DNA of 64,000 nucleotides from Anadara kagoshimensis (Eukaryota > Mollusca > Bivalvia > Arcoida > Arcidae). The notes under the pieces are model-generated. The model saw nothing but the letters and a program-made list of their open reading frames with translations. It ran no database searches and was not told the origin of the DNA. A program made the translations under genes and the position numbers. The stretch is from NCBI GenBank assembly GCA_021292105.1, contig CM037869.1, positions 868,001 through 932,000 of the forward strand, given 5' to 3'. Below are positions 10,201 through 23,400 of the stretch, piece by piece. Numbering within the stretch: the first letter of the stretch is position 1; every line of letters begins with the position of its first letter.

Positions 10201-10392
10201 CCTGGTTTCAGGAGTTATCATTCCTTCAAATAATTGTCGGAATTCTTTCGGATTATTTAATCTGAGTTGACTAGAGGTTTTAACAAAGTTTTCAATATCA
10301 TTAACAGCTAAATCAGCGCCTTCCTGGGACTTTCCCTGCTCTAACTGCTGATTGGCTAACAAATCTATTCCTTTATTACACCATTTATTTGC
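10201..10392 (-). CDS. MCF2L: Exon 11, coiled-coil region
   Basis: It encodes ANKWCNKGIDLLANQQLEQG, KSQEGADLAVNDIENFVKTS, then SQLRLNNPKEFRQLFEGMITPETR. 'KWC..GI.LLA.Q......SQ.GA..A...IE.F' aligns with the human DBS 'MKWCDEGIYLLASQ' stretch. The acceptor is TTGATAG and the donor AGG|GTATGT, phase 0. It is the same length as exon 10 (64 codons). Confidence 0.95.
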
Positions 10393-10959
10393 CTATCAAT
10401 ATAAAAATAAATATATAGAAATATCAGAAAGATTGCAATAATTATTGTCTGAATAACGTTTTTGTCACCATTTAAAGCAGTACTAGTTTGATCTGTTTAT
10501 TTTGATATTGTATTCTGCATGACTTGCCATGTACCTTGTCTTGAAACAAAACTGTGGTGATAAATGAGTTACTTCCCCTATACCGATAATCACTATGTGT
10601 GTTTATGTACCCTGGCAGATTTACAAACATTGTTTTATGTACCGTGGCAAGTTAACAAATTGCAATGCAAGACAATTCTTTGAAGGGTGACAAATTTTAG
10701 AATATATGTTGATGTTGATGATAAAACCAGAAACATAAACTATATATTATGCTTCCACTATTTTGTATTCAGTAAATTCCAGGAATATAGTTATAATAAT
10801 TATGAATTTAGACCTTCATAAAACGACTGCCTACCAATACAACCATGTTCCTGTCAAATTACTTAATTTTTGATTCTGAAAAAACATTATCCAATAAAGA
10901 TCTCTAATATTGCATATATTTGTTTAATTGTAGAATTCTAATAAACAAATGACAATTAC

Positions 10960-11151
10960 ATTATCGATTCTATCCTGGAGGTCATGTGACTTTTCTAGTA
11001 ATTCACGCCGTCTCCTGAGGAGTTGTCTATATTGGTCACACATGCGTTGTAACTCGATGCATTTTGGTCGTATAGAATCAACTGCATAGTGGTCATCCAT
11101 AATCAACTGTTCACCACTGGTTTTCATTTTTTCTCCTTGGTCAACATCCTT
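10960..11151 (-). CDS. MCF2L: Exon 10, coiled-coil after spectrin repeat
   Basis: It encodes 64 residues, KDVDQGEKMKTSGEQLIMDD, HYAVDSIRPKCIELQRMCDQ, then YRQLLRRRRELLEKSHDLQDRIDN. 'GEQLI..HYAVDSIRPKC.EL...CDQ' is nearly invariant in MCF2/MCF2L proteins and is the strongest family-specific signature here. The acceptor is TTTGTAG and the donor AAT|GTAATTG, phase 0 both sides. Confidence 0.96.
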
Positions 11152-11213
11152 CTACAAATAGAAAACAGAAGACATTTTTAACCAAGTTATAATTATTTCA
11201 TGGTTTCAACAAG

Positions 11214-11305
11214 TCAAAAACAAACATCCTAATCCATGTCCGAATCACAATCCAGATGCAAAGTAAAAACTTTGAAACTGACAATTTAGGTTAAACATGA
11301 GAAGT
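11214..11305 (+). repeat. Family D dispersed repeat, fragment
   Basis: It contains 'catgtccgaatcacaatcc', 'gcaaagtaaaaactttgaaa' and 'gacaatttaggttaaacatg', matching the 5' part of the full copies. It lies just upstream of exon 10 in the 23.7 kb intron. Confidence 0.7.
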
Positions 11306-12179
11306 GCAAAACAATAAAGAAATCCATTGCAAAACAGTTAACAGCCTACTAAATCATTGTCTGCTAAATGCATTAATTTGTTTTTAAAAATACAAACATG
11401 TATTTTAACTCATATAACACCTTGCAAAAAAGATATAATTTGAATGAAAAATTAGCATGAAAATACAAAATATAGCTGACAATTTTTTGCAAAGGAATCA
11501 GTCCTTATTTGTACAAAATATCACTAAAACTTTTTTCAGTGGCCTCTAAATAATGGCCATTTGATGTACCACTAAATTGTTGTAAGAGGTACATTTTGTG
11601 TGGTTCCTTGGGTGATTTTACAATGAACCATATGTTGTCTTCTTGAATGAACTTCTCCTGTCATTTTACTATTGTACACAGGATAAAAGTAAAATATTAA
11701 GGAGGTATTTCTATTGTTTTAAATAAGGATTAACATCATCATCTTGGTGGGACAGAAATTAAATTTTTAAATCAGTCAATTTCTGGTGGAGGGGGGAGTA
11801 TAACTTGGCTGTAGGATATCAAAAGACCATTATAATGTGTTGATGACTAATAATTCAATTTAGATAAACTCAAACAGAGATAGTCGCCACTGAGATTAGA
11901 ACCCTGTTATCTCAAGACTTCGAATTGTAACACTAATGAATTGCTATTATAATTAACTATTTAATTATCAGCAGGTGCTTGCTAAGACTGAAGGGTATTG
12001 TTACACTTATAAAATGAACTCTGAAAGATAAAACCCTACTTTACAACTAGTATAAATCTAACAGGTTTTGATGTATGATTCTTAATCATTCAAAATCAGC
12101 ATCTCCGATTGAATATTTTTTAACTAAATTTTCAAATTCTGCAACATGTGTATTAAATTAACAAGTGTAAACTGCATTA

Positions 12180-12400
12180 TACTGTATAGTTTGTTTAATT
12201 CTATGGGAATAAATTTCATGGTTCAGACACTGGTACTTATTCACAGGTGTAAAATTTTGTGGTGCAGTAGCCAGTTTTAGCAATTTTCTGTGCGCACTAT
12301 CTCTGTCTAAGTTTAATGCATGCATCATGAAAATATTCACTTGGTATTTAATTTTGTGCTATAAAGTCAAACCGAGAACAAAAAAAGCAACTATACAGTA
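12180..12400. mobile_element. MITE family F (221 bp)
   Basis: Bounded by 'tactgtatagttt' and 'caactatacagta' (imperfect TIRs). It shares interior blocks ('aaaattttgtggtgca', 'gaaaatattcacttggtatt') with the copy at 39640-39883. Confidence 0.75.
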
Positions 12401-13001
12401 CTCATTTAACTCTATATTCAGTCCCAAAGTTGTTAGACAGGTTTTAGAGAGGTTGTACTTTATCAAGACTCTGAGTTCTATTTTCATATAAAGGTTTGAT
12501 TTTACAACAACATCAAATAAACACCCCTACCCAAAAAAAAACAAAAAAAAACTTTATTTAATATATTAATTATTTTGTTTGAGAATGGATTTGTGAGACT
12601 TTCTTAAATCACCACCAATTTTTACAAGTCAAAAAGTTAAAATCTATTGTTTTTTTTTTTAATGACTACTATCTGACACTTTGATGTTGCCAAAATATGA
12701 CTGACAAAAATACCAACTTGAATTTCACTCAATGTACACAAATACAAATACACAAAATTAAGATATGCATCTTTTAGAAATGAATTTTATAACTTATATA
12801 CAAACCGCAATATCAACTAGAACTTCCATGTTAAATATTGTAGTTATTATATTAATTGAAATGTCAGTGGTAAGGCAATCTGATTGGTCAATCCCAGTGG
12901 CCTAAGATGGAATTTTTTGCCTGGAGAAACAGTTCAATTGATTTCTCATCAATCTTATTGAGTTAATGAATGGGATTACATATACACACCTATACCTATG
13001 T

Positions 13002-13022
13002 ACTATATATATATATATATAT
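13002..13022. repeat. (TA)n microsatellite
   Basis: About ten TA dinucleotides within the large intron. Confidence 0.85.
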
Positions 13023-13514
13023 GTAATTGTAGGTCAATGAAAACAAATAAACTAAAACAAAATTTGTTTTGAAATCTGGAAAAATGGTGGCAATTTAATT
13101 TTTTTAATTTAATTTTTTTTTCAATATTTTGAGGAATTTGGCAATAAGAAATCACCCAGACATTTTAGTATGGTAAATTAAGGATATTTAAGGTAGAGGT
13201 AATTTCAACCAGGATGTTTAGAGTTTTGAGACTCAGAAAGTTAATTTTGTTGGCCTTAATTACAACTACATAATGTCTATTGTTTAATGTTATGAATTAC
13301 AGTACCTAATTTTAAAACATTAATTAATTAGGAATAAATAATGAAGATTTTCTAATAAATGTATCAGAGACACTCTTAAGGATCGGTTTGTTAAAATATT
13401 ATTTGATTTCAATAAAAGTCCTGGTCAACGAAGTCCTGGATCAACAATAAACACAACTTTGTTACATTATTCTTATGTACACACCCAGCTTAAACAAATA
13501 AATGTTGTTAATGA

Positions 13515-14040
13515 GTGGAGTGTTTTACGCTCAAGTCAAGCCTCTATCGCTTATATATGGAGGTGGTCAGTCTTGGATGGCAGAGGAAACTGGAGTGATC
13601 AAAGAAAACCACTGACTGACAAAAACTTTCTGAATGTAGGATATGATTGAGTGGAGTTGTAAGCATGCACAGTAACAGGTGATGTGATTCATAAATGGAC
13701 TTGGCAATGACAGTCTCTCCTTTCCCTGCAAAGCCTCTCCTTCCCCTCCAAGTAAAAACCCTTAAAATGTTGATGACGATGAAGTAAAATGTTTTACGCC
13801 CAGTCAAGACTTTATCACTTATATATGAAGGTGGTCAGTCTTTGATGGTGGAGGAAACTGGAGGGTCCAAAGAAAACCACTGACTGACTATAAATTTTTC
13901 TTAATGTAGAATCTGATCAAGTGAAATTTTAAACAAGCATAGTAAGATGTAATGCAAACCAATTTTACCATGAGTGGACTTGGAAACGACAGCCTCTCCC
14001 CCTCCCCCTTCCAAGTAAAACCCTTCCTAAAATGCAATGG
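13515..14040 (-). mobile_element. Two tandem SINE family 2 copies
   Basis: Two minus-strand copies about 270 bases apart share 'ggtggtcagtc' and 'gaggaaactggag' at 13560 and 13830, and both carry 'aaccactgactgac'. They appear to be a tandem duplication rather than two insertions, since the flank 'agcctctcc' is also repeated. Confidence 0.65.
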
Positions 14041-14734
14041 GCTATTCAAAACCCATTGAATTTAGATAACTTTAATAATTTAAAAATTCCGAATTTGATT
14101 TAAACCTCCAACTAGACAGTAAATATTAATATCTATTTATTTCAGAACTTTTACTCCAGTTTCAATAAACACAAAATTAGATAAATAAAAAACATGTCTA
14201 CCACTAAGTCTCCTAATGTTGCTGCAGCAATGGAACATTGGCTCACTAAGATACTAACAGCTCATTCATATTATGGCAATTTTAAATTTTAATTTGCAAA
14301 CACACAACTGTACTAAATAATTCATAGGACCATTCAATTGTCAAGTACCTGCAGTATTCCTAATACATAAACATGTTTTAAAAATTACCAAAGCAATGAA
14401 GGTAAAAGTTATGGGTATTGGCATAAATACTAGAACAGCCTATACATCATACAAAGGCTGTGAACTAGCTAGTGTAGCAACACAATGTTATTTCATTGCA
14501 ATCAACCATTCAAGAAAAAAAAATTAATAAAAATCTTAATAATTCTAGATTCACAATAATTACTGAGGTACGGTATATCTCTATAAATGTTCTATGAAGG
14601 CCATTCTGTTGTTAAAACAGGATACAAAAATCCCTACCAAAATTCAGCAAAGAAATTAACATAAATATTATCTCTTATAAGTCCACATTATTGCACGTTA
14701 CAACTTATTACCTAAATTCTCAGTTTGGAACTCA

Positions 14735-14965
14735 AAGACAGAATGGTCTAGAGTGTCACAGTCAGCTTGCAAGCCACAGTGTCTGTCACAGTCTTTAGTT
14801 TTAAATCCCACTCGGCAGATCCTAGTGTTAGAAATTCTGTTCACTTGCCAAAAAGTAGTCGATTTTCTCTGGTGATTCCAGTTTCCTCCACCATACCAGA
14901 AATGACTGCTTTGATATAAGTCAGAGAAACTTGACTTAGGTGTAAAACTACATTACTACACACAG
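14735..14965 (+). mobile_element. tRNA-derived SINE family 2
   Basis: A degraded tRNA-like head ('agttttaaatcccactcgg'), then 'cagatcctagtgttagaaat', the 'tttcctccaccata' block and the tail 'cttgacttaggtgtaaaac'. Confidence 0.65.
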
Positions 14966-16517
14966 TTCACAATTAATTAAGTTATTTACCTCAGTTCTTG
15001 AAATCCTTATATCTTGTTCAATATCAACAGGTTTATATATACAGCTAGTACAAGCTACACAAGTCCTTACACTTCATCGTTATATGACATTTAATTTACA
15101 TGCAAACATGAATAATTATGATACATCTGAAGACTTAATTGTTCTACTGTTACACCTTTAAGTCCCAATTTAAATCTTATAAATTTTCCTAACATGCCAT
15201 CTTAAATAAATCAACCCAGTTACAAGTTCAGTGTGATAAGTTTGACCTGGACGTGTTGATCTTCAGTTTGAAAATTACACAACCACAATTTTGTGGCAGA
15301 CACTAAATTTTCTACCTACTAAGAAAATAAATATAAAGATTTTAGCTTGTTTTAATTGTTATTGATTTAAAATTTCAATTTTTTAACTCGAAAGTTTGAA
15401 CAGACAGGTTAAAATTAAAGATGTCTGCACACACAGAGTTAAATGACAGATAGTATGTTACACTGAATGAAACCATGAAAACTATGGTACATTTAGAAAA
15501 AAAATCAAAGGGGTAAACAGTGGGACTTATTGGATTTATCCAGTTACCTGGAATTTAAAACAAAACTTATAAAATTTACCTTGAATTCAAAAATTTAATC
15601 ATCATTTTATCAATACAGGTAAACCAACATGCAAGTTTTCATTAACTAAAGTGAACATGATGAAGTTATTGTAACAAGTTGAAACTAAAATGCTACTCAC
15701 TTTATTAGCTTAATAACAAAATATTGATCAGGTAAGCATTCAAGAGAGCTATATATGTTTTAAAAGAAGCACGTTTTACATTTATATTTCATGAAAATGC
15801 AGTCCTAGTACTCGAGAATCGATACTTTTAATTGTCGGAAAATTCTATAACTTGTAGCAATGATCGTAATTGAAACAATTTATGCAATTAACTTAATCAA
15901 TTTCTGACGCAAACCAAAATGCAAAGTTAAGCTAACACAGAAATTAATTGATAACTGACAATTTATTTGATATTGATACACAGTATATCTTGTATAATTT
16001 CAATATTGTTTTCTTTAATAGTATGGATAAATCAAATTATTTCTCAGATACTATAACTGATGATTTTTTTTTTGTCACATGAAAAATTGAATTTCTTGTT
16101 GGATATTACCAAATAGAAATCCAATGCGATTTGAATTATGAAGCTTAAACTGTTTAAAAATGTTCATAAATTCTTTTATAAATGTATTTTAGTTATTGCT
16201 TAAGATCAAGCCACCATGTCCGGGATAGGTCTAGATGGGCATACATGGCCGAGTCAAGGACTCAGGACTTGGAAATTTTCTGAGATGATTTTCATCTCCT
16301 GTTCATACTAGAGTTGTAAAAATCTTGTTACTAGGTAGTCTTTCGGATAAGACTCAAAGCCGAGGTCCCTTGTCTCAATACATGCTAAAGACACCTCCGT
16401 AGAGTTAGAAAAAGAGTAGGCCACTTGTAGCTGCTTACAATTAGAAGCAATCAAAACAGACTGAGCAAGATAAAGCATTGCCTTCTGGATCATGGTGGAT
16501 CTTGCTACTTAGTTTCA
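14966..16517. other. Intronic stretch, nothing recognised
   Basis: AT-rich sequence of the 23.7 kb intron. No ORF, RNA gene or repeat family was identified. Confidence 0.5.
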
Positions 16518-16680
16518 CCACTACTTAACCTTAGTTGGTAGAGTACTTGCTTCATATGCGAGGTCAGAGCTTGAACCTTGGCCAGGTCTGACCAAGACTT
16601 GAAAATAAGTAGTGATTGCTCTTTTGTCAAGCACTCTAAAATTGAAACACATGGTCCTTCAGAAGAGACCTTACAAAGAT
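16518..16680 (+). mobile_element. tRNA-derived SINE family 1, 5' part
   Basis: A-box-like 'ttagttggtagagtac', B-box-like 'gcttgaaccttgg', then 'ccaggtctgaccaagacttg'. The 3' tail is missing. Confidence 0.65.
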
Positions 16681-16902
16681 ATACGGTAAGCTGTCAATTG
16701 TAATTGGCAGTTGTAAATTCACATTTCAGCCCACAAAAACCACAGAATACAGTAATACCACAACAATAATTAAATACAACCCATGATTAACTGTGACTCA
16801 TAAGCCATTTTGTACTCCAGTGAGGTAATTCTTGTCAGTACAGTTATTACGTATGTATATTATAGTATTCTTTGTACTGAATACTAACATTAGTAACTTA
16901 TT

Positions 16903-17577
16903 TTATCCTGCAACTAACGTGTACATTGACATCATAAAGCCTGCCGAATAAACCTTATCTTTATTCGGTCACTGACCCAATAAAGCCACGCGCTAACTGT
17001 GACGTCACAGTTACGGCACTACTTTTTCCATTCAACATTTGACGTAACCTTTGACCCAAATGAACCCCATTCTCAATGTAAACAAAACACAGTATAATAA
17101 ACATGATCAATAAATTCATAAATTTTAATACTTTATGTTAAAAAAAGTTAGATTTTTTAAAAAAATACACGTAGTTATATAAATATGATTTAAAAATAAA
17201 AATGAAAAATTATAAGTTGTTACTTTATTCCGCCGGACTTTTAGAATATGGCAAAAATACAGAAAAACGTCTGCAACTAAAGACAAAATTTCATCAAAGA
17301 ATATTTATTTTAATATTATTATTGTAAGAATTTAAGATTTTGTTACATATATTAAATATGAAAATAATATCGTATTGTAGTTATTTATTTAAATAATTGA
17401 GAACTACATGTGCTTGAACGTCGGACTGAGCGAAAATGACAAGTACGGGTGTGATGGGGTAGCGTGACGTCATGTAAACATTTGTATCCTTGTGCTTGGA
17501 GTGTAAACAAACAAGTCAAACAGATGGATAACACGCAGTTACAATTATAATTTTAGGACGTATCTGTTGCAGGATAA
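16903..17577. mobile_element. Element bounded by 12-base inverted repeats
   Basis: 'ttatcctgcaac' at 16903 and 'gttgcaggataa' ending at 17577 are exact inverted repeats. Within lie a palindromic CRE at 16994-17013 and a second CRE-like 'gtgacgtcatg' near 17466. It abuts the foldback at 17579-17727. Confidence 0.5.
16994..17013. promoter_or_regulatory. 20-base perfect palindrome centred on a CRE
   Basis: 'taactgtgacgtcacagtta' reads identically on both strands and contains the full CREB/ATF octamer TGACGTCA. Whether it is used is unknown. Confidence 0.5.
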
Positions 17578-17578
17578 A

Positions 17579-17727
17579 GTAAATACATGGTCATTGACGG
17601 TGAATAAAGGTCGTATTTGGCTCGGGGGCGAAAACGTGTAGAAAGCTCGGCAGAGCCTCGCTTTCTACACGTTTTCTCACCCTCACCAAATACGACCTTT
17701 ATTCACCGTCAATGACCATGTATTTAC
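17579..17727. repeat. Foldback palindrome, about 68-base arms
   Basis: The left arm 'gtaaatacatggtcattgac' ... 'aaaacgtgtagaaagc' is mirrored by the right arm ending 'caatgaccatgtatttac', with a loop of about 14 bases around 17653. One side carries a few extra bases ('ctcgggggc' against 'tcaccctcac'). There is no ORF. Confidence 0.9.
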
Positions 17728-18514
17728 TATATATTGATCATTAATTCATTTTTCATGTTTTCAGAGCATTAAAGGGAGAGCATCAAGTTACACTATACAA
17801 TTTATATATATATGTGGGAAATTACATACAAAATGTATATTACCTTAATTCAGTATAATGTCATTAAGTATATATATGTATGTAACAGTTACAGTTGTAC
17901 CTGCAGGTAAAACATGACAAGATCTACCTGGACAGCTTGACCTCTAACAAAGATACCTTAGCTAATGACCCTCAGGTTGACCTGTGGAGAGGAAGCATTT
18001 ATATTTGACATGTACACCCACTTCTTCTTTGGAACAAACTTAACATTTATATGTAATATTGTTACATTTCAATAAAATGTTAAATTGAATGAAATTCAAA
18101 ATGTAAGTCAAGTGGTCCAGGTCAAAGTTTCAGAAGTTTACCTTCAGGTATTAAGTTTTATTGTTACCTAAGAATACACATGTACAATAGGTGTTTGTTA
18201 TGTATGTCATATATGTACAGGTATTATCAGTAAAATACATGTATACAGGAGATCATGACTGTTTGTTTGTAGCCACGCCACAGTAGCAGTGAAACTGATA
18301 TCAACAAATTACTTTTTTTTTAAAAACACACCTTTACAATATCTACTACTACTTTTGATATACCAGTGTTTCTGTATCAAAGTATTTGTTCCACTAGTGA
18401 ATAGTTTTCACTAGTGATTTAGTTAAATGGAATAAGCCACTAGTGATTTTTACTTAATTGCTTGACTTGGTTCAAAATCACTCGAGATTTCACACTTGGT
18501 TCAAAATGACTATG

Positions 18515-18862
18515 GTTGAGTTAAGTAATGGCGTTTAATGTCCCAGTCAAGAATTTTTCACTTATATTGAGATGTTGGCAGCTATAGGCAAAGGTGCAGA
18601 AATTTTGCCTGTGCATTGTGCTGATGGCATAATACAGCAGGGTTTTTATTGTGCCATGCTTAACATGACAAGGAATCTTGTTTATTTTAAGTTCCTGTCC
18701 AAAAGAACTGTGACTTTTACACAGTAATGCCAAGTGCTTGGCAAAATTTAAGAACAGTCACTTCCCACATTCAAGTCTTGCCTCAGACCTGGCTGGGTTC
18801 AAACCTACGACCTCCCACTTACCAAGCGAGCATTCTACCAACTTAAGGTAGCTACCACAGTG
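18515..18862 (-). mobile_element. tRNA-derived SINE family 1, near full length
   Basis: It carries the reverse complement of the tail ('taatggcgtttaatgtccc'), the body 'aaggtgcagaaattttgcc', and the tRNA-like head ('gggttcaaacctacgacctc', 'ccaacttaaggtagctacc'). Confidence 0.8.
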
Positions 18863-20386
18863 GTATTCAAAATTACTAGGGATTTCATAATTGGTTCAAA
18901 ATCACCAAGGATTTCATGTTATCTGGAATTTTTTCATTTTAAAAAAATAAGTTTACATTCCCATCCGATATTTAAATCACCAGAGTTTCATTAAAACTTA
19001 TGAAAAATGTTCCATAAGAACTCTGAAAAATGTGAATGCTACAGAGAAGATTCAGAAATTAAACATGCTGACTAGAACTTGTATGTAGACTTGTATGATT
19101 GACATGAACAATTAATTACTGGTAATAATTAATACATGAAATATACATGATTGATATGAGATATACATGTAATAGTGTGAGAGCAAGATTGATTAGGAAA
19201 AACTGAAATAATTAAAACCCAATTAATAACCTTAAAAGTCATATCAAATACTATCTTAAAATGTTATTACAAAACCATGCATGGAACACATGGACTTGCA
19301 ATGTGTTCCCATTTTAGTAAATTACAAATATGAATGCTTTACCAAAAGTTGTCTGTATCTTTCTGATAGATTATTCACAGTAATTTCTAGACAAAACCAC
19401 AATACATATGAACCATACAGAAATCAAGGCTCCAAATTTATATGAAATATACTGATTGAAAGGCTTTTTCTTGACTTAAATCAAGGAAATTTGAAATCTG
19501 ATTAATTATGTTAGATTTCAAGGTATTCTCATTTTTAAGATCATTTTAAGACTATGGAATCATGTGCATTATAGCTTTGTCAAAAATTGTTTAATTTGTA
19601 GAAAGTGCATGATAAATGATTGACAAAATTACAATTTGTTAAAATTTAGTTAGTTACTGTAAAACTGCATGGGACCAGGCCTCAGTTTCACAATCATTTC
19701 TTAACTAAGACTTTCCTTAATCTGGTAAATTTTGGCAATAACTTAATTATGGTGCTACAAATAAAAAGTTTTAACAAATTTAGAACATAGCTTGATCTTA
19801 AAAATTAATATTTTTGAAAACTTAGAAATTATTCAATTTAAGAGTTAAGGGAAATCTTAGTTAAATAATTGTGGAAATGGGGCCAGGTGAATAAATGTAA
19901 TATACATCTTCAAAGGGTTCAACTGATAATTTCAGTCAACAAGTCAAAACAACACAGAAAACAAATAAAAACTTACATACTAAGGCACCAGTTCCATAAA
20001 TTATTAAATTCCCTCTAATCAGATTATCCAATATTTCTATTAAAGTCAAGCCTCTTTAAATTCTAAACATTAAACATGTCCTAGCTTACACTCTGTATAC
20101 TGAATACGTCCTAACACTTTTTGTATAAACTTCCTGTCATGTGAGGTTCAAAACAGGACTTAAGTGTTTATATTCCAAAACACTTTCTTTAAACTTGAAA
20201 TATTTTTATTTGAAGTGTAATTACAGATATCATTTTATTTTCTCATTTTTTTAAAAGAGAAATTTAAATTAAGACACTTTATTAAATTTATATTAAATTA
20301 TTGGGCCTCTTTCACCATACTCCTTTATAAAGCAGCACTGGTTACTGCACATGTAAGAAGTCATTATTTGTTGTTGGATGACTTAC
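18863..20386. other. Intronic stretch, nothing recognised
   Basis: AT-rich sequence downstream of the candidate alternative first exon; no ORF, repeat family or RNA gene identified. Confidence 0.45.
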
Positions 20387-20449
20387 CTGAATGGCATATA
20401 AATTTGGCATACAGGAAGTGGACCAGCGCCATCTGCGGTATAACGGCAT
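20387..20449 (-). CDS. MCF2L: Candidate alternative first coding exon (short isoform start)
   Basis: A minus-strand ATG at 20449-20447 opens 21 codons (MPLYRRWRWSTSC, then MPNLYAIQ) that end exactly at a strong donor, CAG|GTAAGTCA, in phase 0. Exon 10 also begins in phase 0, so direct splicing would give ...NLYAIQ-KDVDQGEKMK. An in-frame TAG lies nine codons upstream. Such a transcript would drop the Sec14 domain and the first coiled-coil exons, as short MCF2/MCF2L isoforms do. No transcript evidence is available and a chance ORF plus donor is possible. Confidence 0.45.
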
Positions 20450-23400
20450 CCTGAGTAGTTGTTGAGGCGATGACTAAGTTAGCGTATTGGTTGATTTTGA
20501 ATTAAGTATTTTGTGCTTTAAAAAACATAAAAGCTTTTCAAACTTTAAGTCATAACTGCACACCTTGCCGACATGTGTATCGGATCGTAACCGTTCATGT
20601 TTTGTTATAACTTGTAAACTTTAGCCATCGCTTGAATTATTCATTAAGGATTTAGATTTACGTTGATATATCAGGCAATGGTACAGCTAGTTTTATTCTG
20701 TTTTTTTTGTTTTGTTTATCCTTTCAAATGACTGTTAAATAACTGGACTATGTTTTGTAAATTTATCACTTATGCATGCATATCTTTAAATATTAAACAA
20801 TGTCATCTCCTTTCCTTTTGAAATGTCATTACCTTTGTAATGTGTTGTTTATTTGTGATAACACCATATAAATAATATCAGATGGTTGTTATTCAATAGT
20901 TCAATCTATAATGAATTTAAAATCAAAACTCAAAACTAATACACTTGCCAGTTCAAGATGCTGCAATCAAGCTATACAATCCTAAGCTTTAAAATTCATT
21001 TGATCAAGACTGGCAGCTAGCACTTCAGGAAAAGATATATCCATATATTGGGTAACAGTGTTGATCTATGGTCTTCAGTAATAGGTAATTCCAAATAATT
21101 TTTTTTCATTAATTTTTTCCCTTTATTTCATTCTTTTGGGATAAAATCTTCAAGAGTTGTTCATTTTCTCACATATTTGCTTTCTCCTTTGATCTCCAGA
21201 TCATTTCTTAAATTCTTGTTCAATTGACACTCGCCTTTCTTTGTTCACCAAAAACACATTGATCTTTTTTAAATCTCCTAATCCCAGATGAAAACAATAA
21301 ATAAGAATCGAGACTTTAACAATATTCCAACTTAAATTAAACTTTCCTTGATCATTACACTTAAACAGTACAGTATCCCCAGATGACTAACAGTACAAAC
21401 AAAGCTGACAATGTTGGAAAATCAGAATATCAAGCACCTGTAGAAACAAGCTCCTTAATTTATTTAAAAATTTAATTTTCTCTGATTCAACAATTAAAAC
21501 AAACAGCACTGGTATATACCCTAAGATACATAGAATTCCACTTTCACTAGCTAAGATATTTTTACAATAGCATCCTTTACACCACTATAAGAACATTAGT
21601 TGGATGTAAAATGTTGGAATTCCGAAGACTGTTGCTAAATTTCCAGAGAAACAATTAAGCTGCAGAAGAAATTTGACTTTAAATTCCCCTCACTTCTTGA
21701 TTAATTCCACAATAGTAACATCCAAAAACAACTAAATCTGGAGTATGAACAAACACAAAACATGCACAATTTTGTGGTATGACTCTGATCAAGGGTTATA
21801 GTAGTAACATCCATGAACTGAAGTCGGAATATGGCAAAATGTAAAACTTTGTGGCGAGACTCTGATCAAGGGTTATAAGAGTTTTCACCTGTAGATACTC
21901 CTCATAATTAACAGGTGCTTGTTACAGGTAGACTGATAACTAATGATTATTTACTGATACCTGACATGTAGTTTGTCTTCTAATCATGTCCTTATCCTCC
22001 AGCTCTAGCCAAATAATCTCTTAACTCAAGAGTTATGACCAAATATAATATAACAAGTTAATGGCTCATTTTTCACAACTTTCTAACACTGATAAAGATG
22101 TATCTAACCCCACGTTGTTACGAGTAACATCATTTTTTAAAACTTTGTAACACTGATAAAAACTGACATAACCCAAACCACTTCACTGATAGGTCAGTAT
22201 ATAACACCTCTGTTGGTATGGTAACCCTTTTTTTAAATAAAATTACGATGGTAAAAAGGGATGTTCCATGTGGAAATTTATTACTGAAGTAACCATGTTT
22301 AACAGAGAAATCTGTGAAGAGATCCAGTTATAAAGATTATAAATTATTTATTTAATTCCAATGAATTAAACTCCAGGATCAAACTTCTCCATCAAACAAA
22401 ATGAACGAAATGTAGTTGTATTCAAATATTCTCTTCTTTCTGACTGTTATAATTTCCCATAGTATTTTTTCTATTCGTAGCCAAAAAGCTTCTTTAAATA
22501 ATACTGATGACTAATAATTTCTTTGTTTCAAACTTGAAAAAAATGCCAGTTCACTTTGAAATCTACAATTTATCTGATTTACAATTATGCAGAAATCAGC
22601 TGAAAGACAATACACAAAAAGTTGCACCCAGAAGCCTTGGCAGAATTATGACTAAACATGTACACTGTATTAGTTAACAGTTGCTTTTTTCTATAAGTTT
22701 ATTTTTTGGCAGACCAGTCTACCGTGTGTCCACTAATGTTCAGTATATATATTTATAATACATGTATAATGACAAACATAACATCAATTGTCTAAGTCAA
22801 AAGAATAATTCTGTCTGGTTCAACTTTGTTGTCTATAGTCCATTAACAAACAATGATCGTCCGGTCCCTTCATAAATTACAAATTTGATTTTGTTGTTGT
22901 TTCCTCGGACAGAAAATATAAATTAATACACAATATTAACATCTCTCTTTCTCCTTATATCTTTCACTTAATGTATATGAAACTCTGTATTCGGTTAACG
23001 ACCATTTGAGGAAAAAATTTGATGTTAAAATCCACATACAGTAATGTTAGTGACCCAAAAGTATACAGGGTGAAACAAAAGTCAACAATATCCTCAAATC
23101 AACTGTGTTGGAATCCAATGAAATTTCTCTTTGTCACAAAACACAGCACCGAAATAAAATATATATCTCGAAATTCAGACTTTAGACGTGTCTAATTACC
23201 AATGATAAACTACCCATACACTCCTAAATATCTATAAAAAAATGTTAAAGTTCCTAAATATCACATTATAAGTCAAAAACTAAATCCAATAAAATTGGAG
23301 TTTAATATCACCAAATATTCCTAAAGTGTACATGCGATGATCTACTCCATACATTGACCATATAAATTATTGTACTATAATAATATAGTTTGTTAACAAA

